From NCBI RefSeq assembly GCF_024749165.1, contig NZ_CP087190.1:3011501-3075500 (forward strand): a stretch of 64,000 bases of DNA. Direction: 5' to 3'. Source of the DNA: Pseudomonas sp. B21-023. Lineage in GTDB: Bacteria; Pseudomonadota; Gammaproteobacteria; Pseudomonadales; Pseudomonadaceae. Numbering within the stretch: position 1 is the first letter of the stretch; every line of letters begins with the position of its first letter. The notes under the pieces were generated by a model. It was not told the DNA's origin. It did not search any database and saw only the letters and a program-made list of their open reading frames with translations. A program made the position numbers and the translations under genes. Of this stretch, positions 17,480 through 27,236 are shown in pieces.

Positions 17480-19758
17480 CAATGATTTACCCTCACCATC
17501 AGATGGATATCGGCCTGCACACCATTGCTGGTCATCAGGCATGCACGTGTAGGAACAAGGTCAATCAGTTTCGAAGCTACAAGATGCTTAAGGTTTGAGT
17601 AAATTTCGGAATCAGATAACTTGGCCAACTCCTCGGCACTGGGTGCATCCTCACATGCAGCAGCTTTCTCCAAAATCATGCGCAATTCAGGGATGGTCTT
17701 AATACTCAGATCGTGAAGCTCATGCATCTTACACAATGCATACTTGACAGTGTTAAGGTGTTCAATACTCGAATCCTTAGCTAGCACGGCTTTCGCAAGG
17801 GCTTCCGTCTTCACACTTTGAAGCATAGCACCTGGCGTAATCTCCACTATATATGTGTAAAGATGCTGAATATCACTGTGCCCCAAAAATGCACGGAGAG
17901 CATCGAGGTCTTTGAAGCCAGCAGCCGCAAAGAAAGCCATAGCAAAGAAGCGCCTCAACTGATGCTGCCTGACATAGAAGCGTGCTACTTGCCCGCTTTC
18001 CAATACGACCGTGGGTGTTTGAGTGAAATCACAAATAGTACTCAAACAAGCATTGTAAGTTGTGGGGCACATCTGCCTAAAGCTTAAGTTATCAGGCCGA
18101 ATAAAAATAAGTAGCGGAGTATTTTTTGGAATCAAATCCAGCCGAACACAATCCTGATGCACCTCCTTAAGTGCCCACAACAACTTCGCTACCAACCTAG
18201 GAATGGGTACAGTCAGAAACTCCTTTGTATGACGATCACCTGTTTTTCCGGCCATGAAGCCGATTTCGTACTGTACGCATTTGTTTTCGGGAAGGTTAGG
18301 ATTTTTGTTTGGCTTTAAACAATTGCCCTCCATCATTCCCAGCAACTCCCTTTGCCTTCTTGCAGTTAGCGCGCCGAGTATGATTAAATACGCCCCCATC
18401 AGAGTTACAAATGAGTCATGCAGGCTTTTATCAGACCTGAAATAATCATAGTACTCCTCATCTCTCTCTGAGAACGGCGTAAGCCAACACTCGTACTTAT
18501 TAGCATTCGACATCATTCCGCGCCGAATTTTGTCATTACAAGCTGATCGATGATTCGCCTTGACATATCTGCCATGCACCTTATTATCAATGGCGCGAGC
18601 AATAACATTCCAGAATATTGCCCTCGCATTGTTTCTAATATACACGTGCGAGTCGCGAATCAACTTATATACAACCTCTCCTGGCAAGGAGCGAAAATTC
18701 CCCTCAACCTTTTTGGGAATCCTTTTATATACCGAGCGGTAAGTTAATTTGGTTAGCATCTTTAGATTAAAATTCATTCCGGGCACCAACTGTTGCGCCA
18801 AGCCCATTAGTCGCACAGCGTTAAAATGCCTACTCAGCATTTTTCTGGAAACCGGAACTGTGCTCTCGTTACGAACAGGGACAGGCGGAAACTCGGTCTT
18901 CCACGTAAAACCTTCATTTAATTCAGGAAAGGTCTTCGGCACCAGGCTTTTACCAGCTAGCGTATTTCTGTACAATATTTGTGTAAAGGTGGCTGAATTG
19001 TACTGCTTTATCCCAAGCACGGTTTTGTACAAGGCATTATCATAAATATAAGCACGCGCGCGCAATAACTCGTCATCATCTAAATCTAGTTCGCGCTCCC
19101 ACTCCGGGGAAATCTCATCTAAGAAGGGAAAACTTTCAGCTATCAACTCAATATCACTATGCATGATACCTGCAGACACTTTCCTGAGAAGTACTGCAAG
19201 CCTGGTTGGATAACTGTAAAGGTAGGTGGATGCGGGATATTTCGTACGGTTTATCAGGTAGTCCGTAAAGTCTACCTTCCTCATCAAGTTAAGCCCCAGC
19301 TTCGATAGCTGAAATCGTTCACCATTCATCAGTATGTGATCGACAAATTTAAGGCCGCATTTAAATATTTCGGCCTCCGTTTCACCTTGCCGCCTTTGGT
19401 TATTGTTGTACCTGGGATGCAACTGCACAACCAAGAAGGCCTTGAACCCCCTCAGCAGCTGAGCATTGGCAGCCTCCGTAAGCAAACTACCATCTTCTAA
19501 GCTTACGTTAAAATCCACAGACATTCTTACATAATTGCCTTCGCTTCCGAAGCGGCATTCCCACACATTGGATTCGAATGACGTACCTTCAACCAGCCAA
19601 CTGGGGAAATCCATGTCCAGATCGCCAAATCCTCCTTGATCTCTTAACTGCTTAAGATACAGCCTTCGTTCGTAATAGCGCATAGAGCCAAGATCGGCTT
19701 GAGCTTCTTCAAGAACACCGTCATTTTTATAATCCTTGGCTTCTTCAGAATCTTTCAT
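17479..19758 (-). CDS. Large tyrosine recombinase (module gene 2)
   Basis: A 759-residue protein. The start is set at the ATG at 19758, behind GGAGGAAGC and in ATGA overlap with the upstream gene. The C-terminal third has recombinase residues: Arg in TARRQREL (about 465), Lys in AGKTGDRH (about 503), HQLRRFF (about 599), LGHSD (about 626) and Tyr in LYTYIVE (about 636). The long N-terminal part has no recognised domain; this size matches TnpB-like or GmtZ-like proteins. AT-rich relative to the left chromosome. Confidence 0.82.
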   Translation of the reverse strand: MKDSEEAKDYKNDGVLEEAQADLGSMRYYERRLYLKQLRDQGGFGDLDMDFPSWLVEGTSFESNVWECRFGSEGNYVRMSVDFNVSLEDGSLLTEAANAQLLRGFKAFLVVQLHPRYNNNQRRQGETEAEIFKCGLKFVDHILMNGERFQLSKLGLNLMRKVDFTDYLINRTKYPASTYLYSYPTRLAVLLRKVSAGIMHSDIELIAESFPFLDEISPEWERELDLDDDELLRARAYIYDNALYKTVLGIKQYNSATFTQILYRNTLAGKSLVPKTFPELNEGFTWKTEFPPVPVRNESTVPVSRKMLSRHFNAVRLMGLAQQLVPGMNFNLKMLTKLTYRSVYKRIPKKVEGNFRSLPGEVVYKLIRDSHVYIRNNARAIFWNVIARAIDNKVHGRYVKANHRSACNDKIRRGMMSNANKYECWLTPFSERDEEYYDYFRSDKSLHDSFVTLMGAYLIILGALTARRQRELLGMMEGNCLKPNKNPNLPENKCVQYEIGFMAGKTGDRHTKEFLTVPIPRLVAKLLWALKEVHQDCVRLDLIPKNTPLLIFIRPDNLSFRQMCPTTYNACLSTICDFTQTPTVVLESGQVARFYVRQHQLRRFFAMAFFAAAGFKDLDALRAFLGHSDIQHLYTYIVEITPGAMLQSVKTEALAKAVLAKDSSIEHLNTVKYALCKMHELHDLSIKTIPELRMILEKAAACEDAPSAEELAKLSDSEIYSNLKHLVASKLIDLVPTRACLMTSNGVQADIHLMVRVNH

Positions 19759-20852
19759 GCTTCCTCCAAATACTCCAAACCAATCCATCGGTAAATATTT
19801 GCTACGAGAGGAATTGATAGTTCTATGCTGGACAAGATGGTGGCAACCTGATCAGAAATAATTTCCAGTTCACCTGTTTTGTAAAGCTCCACAGCATGCC
19901 GTGTGAACGCCGCGTGTAGCTGCCATGATTCAAGCTGCTGGGGCACCTCACGCCCTGCGTTCTGCAGTTGAACTATTACGTGATCAATGCAGATCATAAA
20001 AGTCGATATACCGTAATCTACCGGCAGGACGCCTTCAGCCTGTGTTTGGGAGGGATTGCGCTGATCTGCAGGAAGCCAGTTCTCCAAGGTAAGTTGAGGG
20101 GGCAATGGTTTCAATTTATGAAGGCGAATAAACTCGTTCATCTCATCGAGTGAGTTCACGTCCATTACTTCCATCAAGTATTGAGTCCCTTGGAATGCCT
20201 CAAGAATCATCCCATTCTGGAAGAGCCGGATCCATCTCCCGAGATAGAACTTACGTATCGCTTTTGGCAAATACTTATCAATGAGCTTGACGTTATAATC
20301 TGCATGCCCCAAAGCCTCTGACATGGCTTGCACGCTGTTTGTTTGAAAATAAACGATTACGGCTGCGGTGACCCTTACTCTTTTCAAGGAAATCCGTTTA
20401 AGCATCACTGACCCTTGATCACCAAATTGATCCAAAATACGCATGGCCAGCAATGATTGCGCATTTCCTTGAACAGCCATTCCTCTGATTGTTGGAATCT
20501 TTTTAGGCCGTGTTATACCTGTTGCAGTACTCAGAAAAGTGTAGTGGTGAGCTGGGTCGTTCTCGCGCTTCAAATACTCCCGTGCTTCAGCAGTCAGCTC
20601 ATATATTTCAGGAAACAACTCTCGTGCCTTGGGTGTTGACCTAACCACCTGACGCGCTAGTTTCGCTCCTCTCCTGGGCTTTGAACTCACAGCGCTGTTG
20701 AGTTCATCATCAAACCCAAATTTCTGTCCGAATTTATCTGTGATACGATGGTTATTCAACCACGAGCCCGTAATGCTAGGGCATTCAAGAATTAGAAGAT
20801 AAATAAAGGGTAGCAACGTCGTGCTATCCAGCAGGCCTAGCGCATTTCTCAC
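19755..20852 (-). pseudogene. C-terminal part of a third recombinase-like protein, frame disrupted (module gene 1b)
   Basis: The frame is open from 21044 to 19755 but has no ATG, GTG or TTG until the GTG at 20852, which lacks a good ribosome site. The product carries LKRVRVTAAVIVYF followed by EALGHADYNVKLIDKYLP, i.e. a box II-like Arg, the GH and the nucleophile Tyr of tyrosine recombinases, although the usual box II His is not clear. It overlaps the next gene by ATGA. Together with the 20990-22036 frame it looks like one gene interrupted by a frameshift between 21044 and 20990. Confidence 0.65.
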
Positions 20853-20989
20853 ATAGGTTTTACTTGCACCAAAGTAATTTTCAAATTCCCGATCATCGTT
20901 AGTAAAATAGGGTCGCTGCGCCCATTTCCTGCAAAGAATAATGTACGACTGCTCTTCCTTACTGTAAGTATCAGAAAAACCAGGCGAGT

Positions 20990-22036
20990 CTACGTCAACC
21001 TTGCTCGCTTCGATCCGGCGCCTGTGGTTGGCAGCGTGGCTTCTCTAGCTTCCTCACAAGCAGCTCTCAGCTTCGTAGCATCATTATTTATTTGATGATA
21101 TAACTTCTGTGCAGCGCCCTCATCTTCAATATGTAAAGGAATAGCAGTAATAGCACTGACAATTCCTTTGTCTTCTCCTTGAGATTGAAACGGATTATTC
21201 CCTGCCAGCTCCACACGTTCATGAAACGTGAAGTCAAATAACTTCTCCGGCAAGAAGCCATGCGTAATAAAAACCTCTTCAACAACTAGCATCATTGCAC
21301 GCCAGTCACTCAAGAAAACCTTCGACTTAAATCCTTGTTCTAGCCAGCGATCATATTCGATGTTAAAAGTCGTGGAAAAAAATTCGTGCATTTCTAAAGG
21401 ATTTTCAAGGAGGCGCAATTCTTCGGCATTCCAGAAGTGCTCAGTTACAATCCTCATTAATATCGAGATGCTTCTATTTTTTGAGATCCCAGTAGTTCTC
21501 GGGAATTTTTGTATGTAGTCTCTACATCTCCGATATATCTTCTCGCACAAGCCCTCACCATATTGATGGTGCACTACCACCAGATTTATAAATATAGGCT
21601 TGTCATCGTGATATTTTACCCACCAGCCCTTATAGTATTTAAGCTTGATGTAATTTTTTGGCACCCTGGAATATGCAAGTCGACATTCCTTCTCTTTTTT
21701 CGCACCACAAGTATCACGAAATTTATCAACATTAATGCCCAGCAGGTGTGCAACATGCCTGACCTTAGTCAATAGCAACCAGGCATGTGTATAAACAACA
21801 TCGGTCTCCACCAATAGAAAGCCCCAAAATTTAGACATTATTAGCTCGTCATCTAAATTTTCTCGCTTCAAATTAGTAACGACCATAAACATATCAAACA
21901 ACCTTAACCCTTGATCCAAGGTGGTTCTGACTTTAGGGTCAGGAAAGAAATTGCGAGCCTGCGCCAACTCGCTTGCTGAAAAATTAACACTTGGGAAATA
22001 TGAATAGGCGGCTGTGTTTATCATGGCTACTAACAT
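20990..22036 (-). CDS. N-terminal part of the third recombinase-like protein (module gene 1a)
   Basis: A 348-residue product beginning near an ATG at 22036 (a second Met four codons inside). It has no catalytic recombinase residues and looks like the N-terminal domains of a larger protein that continues in the -1 frame. No slippery heptamer was found in the 55-nt overlap of the frames. It is the first gene of the four-gene minus-strand operon and follows a palindrome-rich upstream region. Confidence 0.65.
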   Translation of the reverse strand: MLVAMINTAAYSYFPSVNFSASELAQARNFFPDPKVRTTLDQGLRLFDMFMVVTNLKRENLDDELIMSKFWGFLLVETDVVYTHAWLLLTKVRHVAHLLGINVDKFRDTCGAKKEKECRLAYSRVPKNYIKLKYYKGWWVKYHDDKPIFINLVVVHHQYGEGLCEKIYRRCRDYIQKFPRTTGISKNRSISILMRIVTEHFWNAEELRLLENPLEMHEFFSTTFNIEYDRWLEQGFKSKVFLSDWRAMMLVVEEVFITHGFLPEKLFDFTFHERVELAGNNPFQSQGEDKGIVSAITAIPLHIEDEGAAQKLYHQINNDATKLRAACEEAREATLPTTGAGSKRARLT

Positions 22037-22240
22037 TAATTCTTTATATTACACCTAACATCTATTACCCGGGATGGCAACTATTTTTTACCTTGCATAT
22101 ATATTATCCAGAACCATAAAGGCCAGCGATCTAACTTTGAGAAATATTGATTATCCGTTCACGCCTAGGCATCTGCTAATGCATGTTTTTTATGGCGCTG
22201 ATTAAGCACCTGCTACGGTAGACTCAACCACAGGTGATGG

Positions 22241-22263
22241 GTTTTGCCCAATTTGGGCAAAAC
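22241..22263. repeat. Perfect dyad GTTTTGCCC-AATTT-GGGCAAAAC
   Basis: Nine-base arms around a 5-bp AT centre, about 200 bp upstream of the recombinase operon. Shape and place suit a regulator operator or a tyrosine-recombinase core site. Confidence 0.6.
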
Positions 22264-22294
22264 GCAACGAGAGGGTTAGCTGCTGGATTCAGAG

Positions 22295-22366
22295 CAGAGC
22301 CAGCACTAGCCTAACCTATTGATATATATAGATATTATTTCTTCACAATTCTCTAGGCTGGCTCTG
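22295..22366. repeat. Inverted CAGAGCCAGC pair with AT-rich centre
   Basis: The left copy at 22295-22304 and its exact inverted match at 22357-22366 each continue into a CTAG that is placed slightly differently. The intervening sequence is AT-rich, with an ATATATATAGATAT run. Resembles arm-type sites or a supercoiling-sensitive promoter; not proven. Confidence 0.45.
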
Positions 22367-22548
22367 TTAGCACACTCGATCGAGCTGCAGTGCCCTGGCT
22401 GCCCCCGTCGCAAAAGGGGTTGGGCAAGAAAGACGCTCAACTTAACGAAAATCAAAGATTGACAACTTTGCGCACCAGCACTTAGATAAGTAATCGTTTC
22501 TTACTGAATTCTCCCTAACGGCAGTTCACAAGCTTTTTTGGAGTCAAG

Positions 22549-23028
22549 ATGGCTACAAAACCTTCCAACCGTGACAAATCCCAGGCTGGCACTCTTGTAG
22601 TACGGGCCTTAACTACTGACGAGTTAAATCAAATCGCAATTGCAGCGCGCTACTCTGGCAAGAAAATGGAGATGGCACTGCACGAACTGCTTTCATTAGG
22701 ACTTCGAGCGCAAGATGTTTCTGGAGCAAAACACGGAGTAGGTAACACCGTATTTCTGGCTGCACCCAAATCTTCTCGTCGAGAGAGTCACTCCCCTACA
22801 CAATCTGTAGTTTTGCGGAGCGTGGAATTTTCGAACGCTATTCCGGGCGAATTCCTTTTCCCAAGTCGCACCGGGCCTGGGCCTTTGCACAGGGTGAAAA
22901 TTGCTCGAATATTCCACCAGTGGGTACTTCGTGCTGGCCTCGGGGAGCAGGGTGTTACGTTGCATGCGTACAGACGGTCAGTGATGACTCAGAAACTGAT
23001 GGAGGCCGCATCCTCACTACCTGGATAA
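22549..23028 (+). pseudogene. Truncated recombinase-like protein
   Basis: A 159-residue frame. Residues about 100-150 show LFPSRTG and GVTLHAYRRSVMTQKL, resembling the H-x-x-R region of a tyrosine recombinase, but the protein stops before the GH and the nucleophile Tyr would appear. The N-terminal ~90 residues have no clear match. Probably a decayed integrase, or an accessory protein that kept only part of the fold. Confidence 0.4.
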
Positions 23029-23413
23029 ATGCGGAGATCTACAGCCTCAAAGCAGGACAAACCGTATCAAGCAGATGCGTCTACTACTCTTAAAGGGATG
23101 GTCGTAGGCGTCGGTTGCTGAGCCGCCACGTGCTTCGGCTCAATGGCTTCCTTGCTCGATTGGTTGACGACTATCAGTCGACCATTGCTGATCCGGCTCA
23201 GCGACACGGGCTGCCTTTGGGCTCGGTTCAGTGACAGTCGCTCACCAGAGCTCTGCCGCGTCGAATTAGGCCATCATGGTCTCGAACTCCTCGTTGGTGA
23301 GGATCGAGGGAGTGTTGTGTGGCTCGTATGTGAATTCCCAGAGGCAGGGCTGTCTTACCCTCGGATATTGAAGCGAGTCCCAAGTGGCCGGCGACCCCCG
23401 GCGCAAAGACCAT

Positions 23414-23508
23414 GCAAACTTGCGTCGTTGAATACAGCGAAGCTCCAATTTGAGTGGGAGCCAGACACTTGTATTGTCGTGAGTGGCAAGAAAGAGGTTA
23501 TGCCTAGG
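23414..23508 (+). pseudogene. 3' fragment duplicating the lipoprotein gene at 24007
   Basis: Translates to KLASLNTAKLQFEWEPDT and then GKKEVMP, matching the last 30 residues of the intact lipoprotein at 24007-24726 (KLASSNTAKLQFEWEPDT, GKKQVMP). The rest of the gene is missing, so this is a relic copy. Confidence 0.8.
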
Positions 23509-23665
23509 CCCTATACGTAAAGAGATGTCGCAAACACCGCATGGAACAAGCCAGAGAGACCATGGCGGCATAGCTTTTCGCGAGCTTGTCGAAGCGTGTC
23601 ACGATGCGGCGGTTCTCATCGAACAACTGGTACTCCAAATCCCGGGGCGATACCTTGTCCAGCGC
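23504..23665 (-). pseudogene. C-terminal remnant of an IS5-family transposase
   Basis: Encodes NRRIVTRFDKLAKSYAAMVS followed by LACSMRCLRHLFTYRA and a stop, the usual C-terminus of IS5-family transposases. Everything upstream is out of frame or missing. Confidence 0.7.
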
Positions 23666-24006
23666 TTGACACATCCTGATGGAGTGGCTTTGCGAACCGC
23701 TCCCTCGCGTACCGCTTTTCCTCAGCGCCCACTGCAATGTCTCCAAGCAAATAGGAATCAGGGTGCCCGTCGATGGGCGATGTGGCAATAGCGATGAGCC
23801 ACTACTTCTTGTCTGCCCTGGGGACTCGTATGCACTGTCCCCACCGTCTTGATAGCGTTGCTCCACTGTCGTATAACCATCACGCTCAAAGGCCAGTCAC
23901 ATTTGGTTTCACCGCATGCGGACGAAGGTCGCCGGGCAGGAAGGCCTCAGGTTAAACAGGGCCGCAAACCTCGCAGCTACAACCGACTTAAACATAGGGA
24001 AATACG

Positions 24007-24726
24007 ATGCGCACAAAAGTGGCTGCCATTTTGATGGCTGGTTTATTGATGGCTGGCTGCAGCGATCCAAAGCAGGCGATGCTTCCAGCGGACATGGCCA
24101 AATGGTCAGAAGACCAGGGGCTCAAGGATGCTGTGTCCAAGCTGTCCGATGACGAAAAGAAGCTCTTCATTGGGTATGCAACACGCCTCGCGGTAGCAAG
24201 TGCGTTTGGGGGCAATAAAACCGTGACCGAGATGACGGTCAATGATGCTCTGAAGTCCCAGCAAGCCTGGTTGGACGAGAAGGCAGCTGAGCAAGAAAAG
24301 CAGAAGCTCCTGGCCGAGCAGATCAAGCAACAGCAGCTCGCGGCCCTCAAGGAAATGAACGCCACCCTCACTGCCTCTTTGGTTGAGCTCAAGCTCAATC
24401 CCAAGGACTACGAGCGACGCAAATACTCGGAGTACTTCACCATCAGTGTGGCCTTCAAGAACAATACAGCTGAGGCCCTGGCTGGCGTGAAGGGCACGGT
24501 TGTGCTGAAGGACATGTTCGGCGATGTCATCAAACGCATCCGGCTGGCTGATGACGCCCAGATCGACGCAGGACAGAACTACATCTATCAAGGCACCATG
24601 GACTTCAACCAATTCGAAGCCTCGGACACCAAGCTCGCATCGTCGAACACAGCGAAACTGCAGTTTGAGTGGGAACCAGACACGTACATTTTCGTTAACG
24701 GCAAGAAGCAGGTCATGCCCAACTGA
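24007..24726 (+). CDS. Lipoprotein with C-terminal beta-domain
   Basis: A 239-residue protein with signal MRTKVAAILMAGLLMAGC (Cys at residue 18). After a helical part with EQEKQKLLAEQIKQQQLAAL (about 92-111), a likely coiled-coil, a C-terminal domain includes TISVAFKNNTAEALAGVKG and a final KLQFEWEPDTYIF segment, reminiscent of FxLYD-like domains. No function known. Two decayed partial copies lie at 23414-23508 and 40262-40365. Confidence 0.72.
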   Translation: MRTKVAAILMAGLLMAGCSDPKQAMLPADMAKWSEDQGLKDAVSKLSDDEKKLFIGYATRLAVASAFGGNKTVTEMTVNDALKSQQAWLDEKAAEQEKQKLLAEQIKQQQLAALKEMNATLTASLVELKLNPKDYERRKYSEYFTISVAFKNNTAEALAGVKGTVVLKDMFGDVIKRIRLADDAQIDAGQNYIYQGTMDFNQFEASDTKLASSNTAKLQFEWEPDTYIFVNGKKQVMPN

Positions 24727-24833
24727 GACCATGAGCCTATCGCTTGGACAGGCAGAGGTAACAGGGCGATGGAAATGATCCTATCGCCCTGTATGTATCA
24801 ACCCCACAAGCTGTTTTCAGCCCATTCGACTCG

Positions 24834-26009
24834 TTACAGACACTCACCGCCAATATTGTGCAGCCGCCAGCGCCTGAGATTCTCCCCCTTCTCTTCGCAG
24901 ATTCTCTGCAGCTCAGCAGCCTCAAGGTCAGTGTCAGAAGCGAAGGCAAAGTGATGGGCCGCCCGGTCATACTGGTTCTTGCCCATGAACAGATAGCCGA
25001 GCTTCAGGTGGGCCAGAATCGCCTGGGCGGGCGAAGCATTTTCAGAACTGTACACCCGCTCATACCACCGTAATGCCTCTTCAGGATCCGGCTCGATTTC
25101 CATCTCAGAGGCCCCCTCGCCCGCGAGCAAGCTCGCGAGCTTGAGCTGCGTTTCGATATCGCCTTCGACCGCTGCCCCCCGGTAGAGCGACATCACCATA
25201 CGCTTCGTATAAGAGGATTGGTCGTAAGCCAAATAAATTTCAGCCAAGGCCGTTGCAGCGCCCTCGCACCTCATTTCGACGCACTCCTTCAACATCTCAA
25301 CAAGACGCTCATGTCTCGGTAGCTCCCCTGGATCACTCAACCAAAGCCGAGCGATCGCGACCCACGCAGGTGGGTAATTTCCCATTGTGGCTTCTGCGTA
25401 ATGATCGAATGCGACTCGGACGCTTTTCAGCTGCCCTCCAACACCACGCTCCGCGAACTGCCCAAGTTGGTATTCGCACGCACTGCATCCCTTTGCCATA
25501 CCTTGTTGGTAGGCCGCAGCCGCTTGTTCGACCTGCTCTTTACTCAAATAGTGATCACCCAAAAAGCAGTACGCTGCGACATTTCCTAAGTCGGCAGCCA
25601 TCATTGCGCCCTCCATGCTTCCGGTACCTGTAATCAGACTGAGCTTCGATATGAGTATCAGCGCTGCCGACGAGCCATCTGAATATGCCGCGCCTAGGCT
25701 CTCCCAGATGTCTCCGCTAAGGGCGTCGAGGGATTCAACAAACTGCCCCTGATTTATCAAAGCTTCGAGCGGCAGGAAGCGCCCACGTAAAGCTTCGATA
25801 CGGTTCGCCAGACTTCGAAGGCAATCCCTCTCAATGGAGCGCCAGCTCCTTCCAAATTTGGACTGACAATAATCATCTAAATTGGCCGGGTTTGGGCATG
25901 CCTGACTCACCATCCTGCCGTCCGGAAGCTTCAGCCGGCCTTGAAGGGGGGGCTCGGTATTCATCGGGTGGAAAGCGATGGGGGAAACGGGTGGTAGGTC
26001 TGGCTTCAT
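24834..26009 (-). CDS. Sel1-like/TPR helical-repeat protein
   Basis: A 391-residue soluble protein made mainly of helical repeats of about 35 residues: DLGNVAAYCFLGDHYLSKEQ, ACEYQLGQFAERGVG and AILAHLKLGYLFMGKNQYD are examples (residues about 145-360). Sel1-like or TPR scaffolds bind partner proteins. The N-terminal ~90 residues begin with a Pro-rich stretch. No catalytic residues are seen, so a scaffold or sensor role is inferred. Confidence 0.68.
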   Translation of the reverse strand: MKPDLPPVSPIAFHPMNTEPPLQGRLKLPDGRMVSQACPNPANLDDYCQSKFGRSWRSIERDCLRSLANRIEALRGRFLPLEALINQGQFVESLDALSGDIWESLGAAYSDGSSAALILISKLSLITGTGSMEGAMMAADLGNVAAYCFLGDHYLSKEQVEQAAAAYQQGMAKGCSACEYQLGQFAERGVGGQLKSVRVAFDHYAEATMGNYPPAWVAIARLWLSDPGELPRHERLVEMLKECVEMRCEGAATALAEIYLAYDQSSYTKRMVMSLYRGAAVEGDIETQLKLASLLAGEGASEMEIEPDPEEALRWYERVYSSENASPAQAILAHLKLGYLFMGKNQYDRAAHHFAFASDTDLEAAELQRICEEKGENLRRWRLHNIGGECL

Positions 26010-26331
26010 GGGCTACTCCAGACAATAGAAAACGAATTCCCCGCCGAACGGGGCAATGGTTTGTCATATTGTCTGGCCGTTTCCAGCTCACGGCGGAACG
26101 CCTGCAGCAGGCGTCTGACATCAGATTAGAAGACAGACGAGACGTGTCAAGACGCTCGTGTGTTACGGGGCCACAAATTGACTTCGCCGCAGCAAAGCCT
26201 CATTTCGTCGCCCCCATGGGTACTCTTCGGCCCCACACCCGTGCCAATTAGGTCACCCAAGATAAACAACAAACAATGCGCAAAGCGCATCCCAACCAAC
26301 CAGCTCCCCACCTACCCAAATTATTTGAGCC
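26010..26331. other. Gap with no recognised feature (322 bp)
   Basis: Lies between the start of the helical-repeat gene and the end of the RES gene. No ORF or repeat of note was seen apart from a region that could carry the promoter of the helical-repeat gene. Confidence 0.35.
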
Positions 26332-27234
26332 CTACTTAATCAAAATCTTAATGGGCGACTCGTTAAAATCCGTGTAGTACCCACGATCCAAAAGACGTTT
26401 ATTTCTCTGAAAATCTAAGTTCTGCCGCTTTTGCTCCCTCGTGCTTTCTGCAATGAACAGGGATTTATTAGACCAAAAATTCAAACATGAAATTTTATTT
26501 TTCTTTTTATTGCTCAGCGGTCTGAACATCGAGTGCTGATAAGGAATAAACCCATCTCCACAGTAAGAAAGCCACGCGACGTCGAGCTCAGTTTTCTTGA
26601 TGTATTCACCAGATATTGCAATATTTTCCGTTGAGCTTATAGCACCCCACGTTGGATCCTCATGACCCTGAGAAACCTTCACCGAGTCATAAACAACGCC
26701 ATGGAATCCTTGAAACCTTAGCAGTTCATCACTGACTTTATTTATGACAGGATAGAACTTCTTATCCGGGGACATCAATAGCTCATAAACCATGTCTGTA
26801 AACTCGTTCACGCCAGGAACGACACGGAAGAAGCGCATCTCTACAGACAACTTTAAGTAGCCAAGAAGGAAATACTCCCCTACTTTTACGTCACACTCAG
26901 CAATCGCCACAAACGGATGTTGAGCCACGTATAATACTCGACGATTTGCCTCATTGAATCGTCCTTGCGGGATTTCTACCTTGTGAGACTTAGGCGGATA
27001 AAAGTCGCCAATCGCTATTTCACCCGAAACAAACTTACTCGCTTGATCTACCGACAATCGTCGAACCCGGGAGAAGCTAGAACCCTTTCTAAAAATTTGG
27101 CTCTGCAACTGATAAGCCGCGCCGTCAAAGCTATCCTGGGTCGAATTTGGAAATAGCTTGGAGCGGAACATCCGGTAATAACCATCCACACCAATATCAT
27201 CATCGAATTTTTTAAAAATCCCTTCGACACTCAT
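26332..27234 (-). CDS. RES-domain protein (likely NAD+-degrading toxin or effector)
   Basis: A 300-residue protein. A RES-type core is visible: an Arg-rich start FSRVRRLSV (about residue 53), GRFNEANRRVLYVAQHPFVA (about residues 89-108) and a following Glu in AIAECDV. RES toxins such as MbcT and Res degrade NAD+. The C-terminal ~100 residues (HEDPTWGAIS, then a Lys-rich tail) extend beyond a usual RES toxin. No Xre/MbcA antitoxin is adjacent; the upstream partner (27237-27482) is different. Confidence 0.7.
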   Translation of the reverse strand: MSVEGIFKKFDDDIGVDGYYRMFRSKLFPNSTQDSFDGAAYQLQSQIFRKGSSFSRVRRLSVDQASKFVSGEIAIGDFYPPKSHKVEIPQGRFNEANRRVLYVAQHPFVAIAECDVKVGEYFLLGYLKLSVEMRFFRVVPGVNEFTDMVYELLMSPDKKFYPVINKVSDELLRFQGFHGVVYDSVKVSQGHEDPTWGAISSTENIAISGEYIKKTELDVAWLSYCGDGFIPYQHSMFRPLSNKKKNKISCLNFWSNKSLFIAESTREQKRQNLDFQRNKRLLDRGYYTDFNESPIKILIK

Positions 27235-27236
27235 GA

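Larger units (their letters stand above)
22037..22548. other. Divergent promoter/att-like region of the recombinase module
   Basis: AT-rich 512-bp gap upstream of the recombinase operon. It contains a perfect palindromic repeat (22241-22263) and a pair of inverted copies of CAGAGCCAGC (22295-22304 and 22357-22366) with an AT-rich centre. A 14-bp match CGGGATGGCAACTA at 22070-22083 recurs at 62030-62043. Promoter, operator and recombination-site roles are all possible. Confidence 0.45.
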
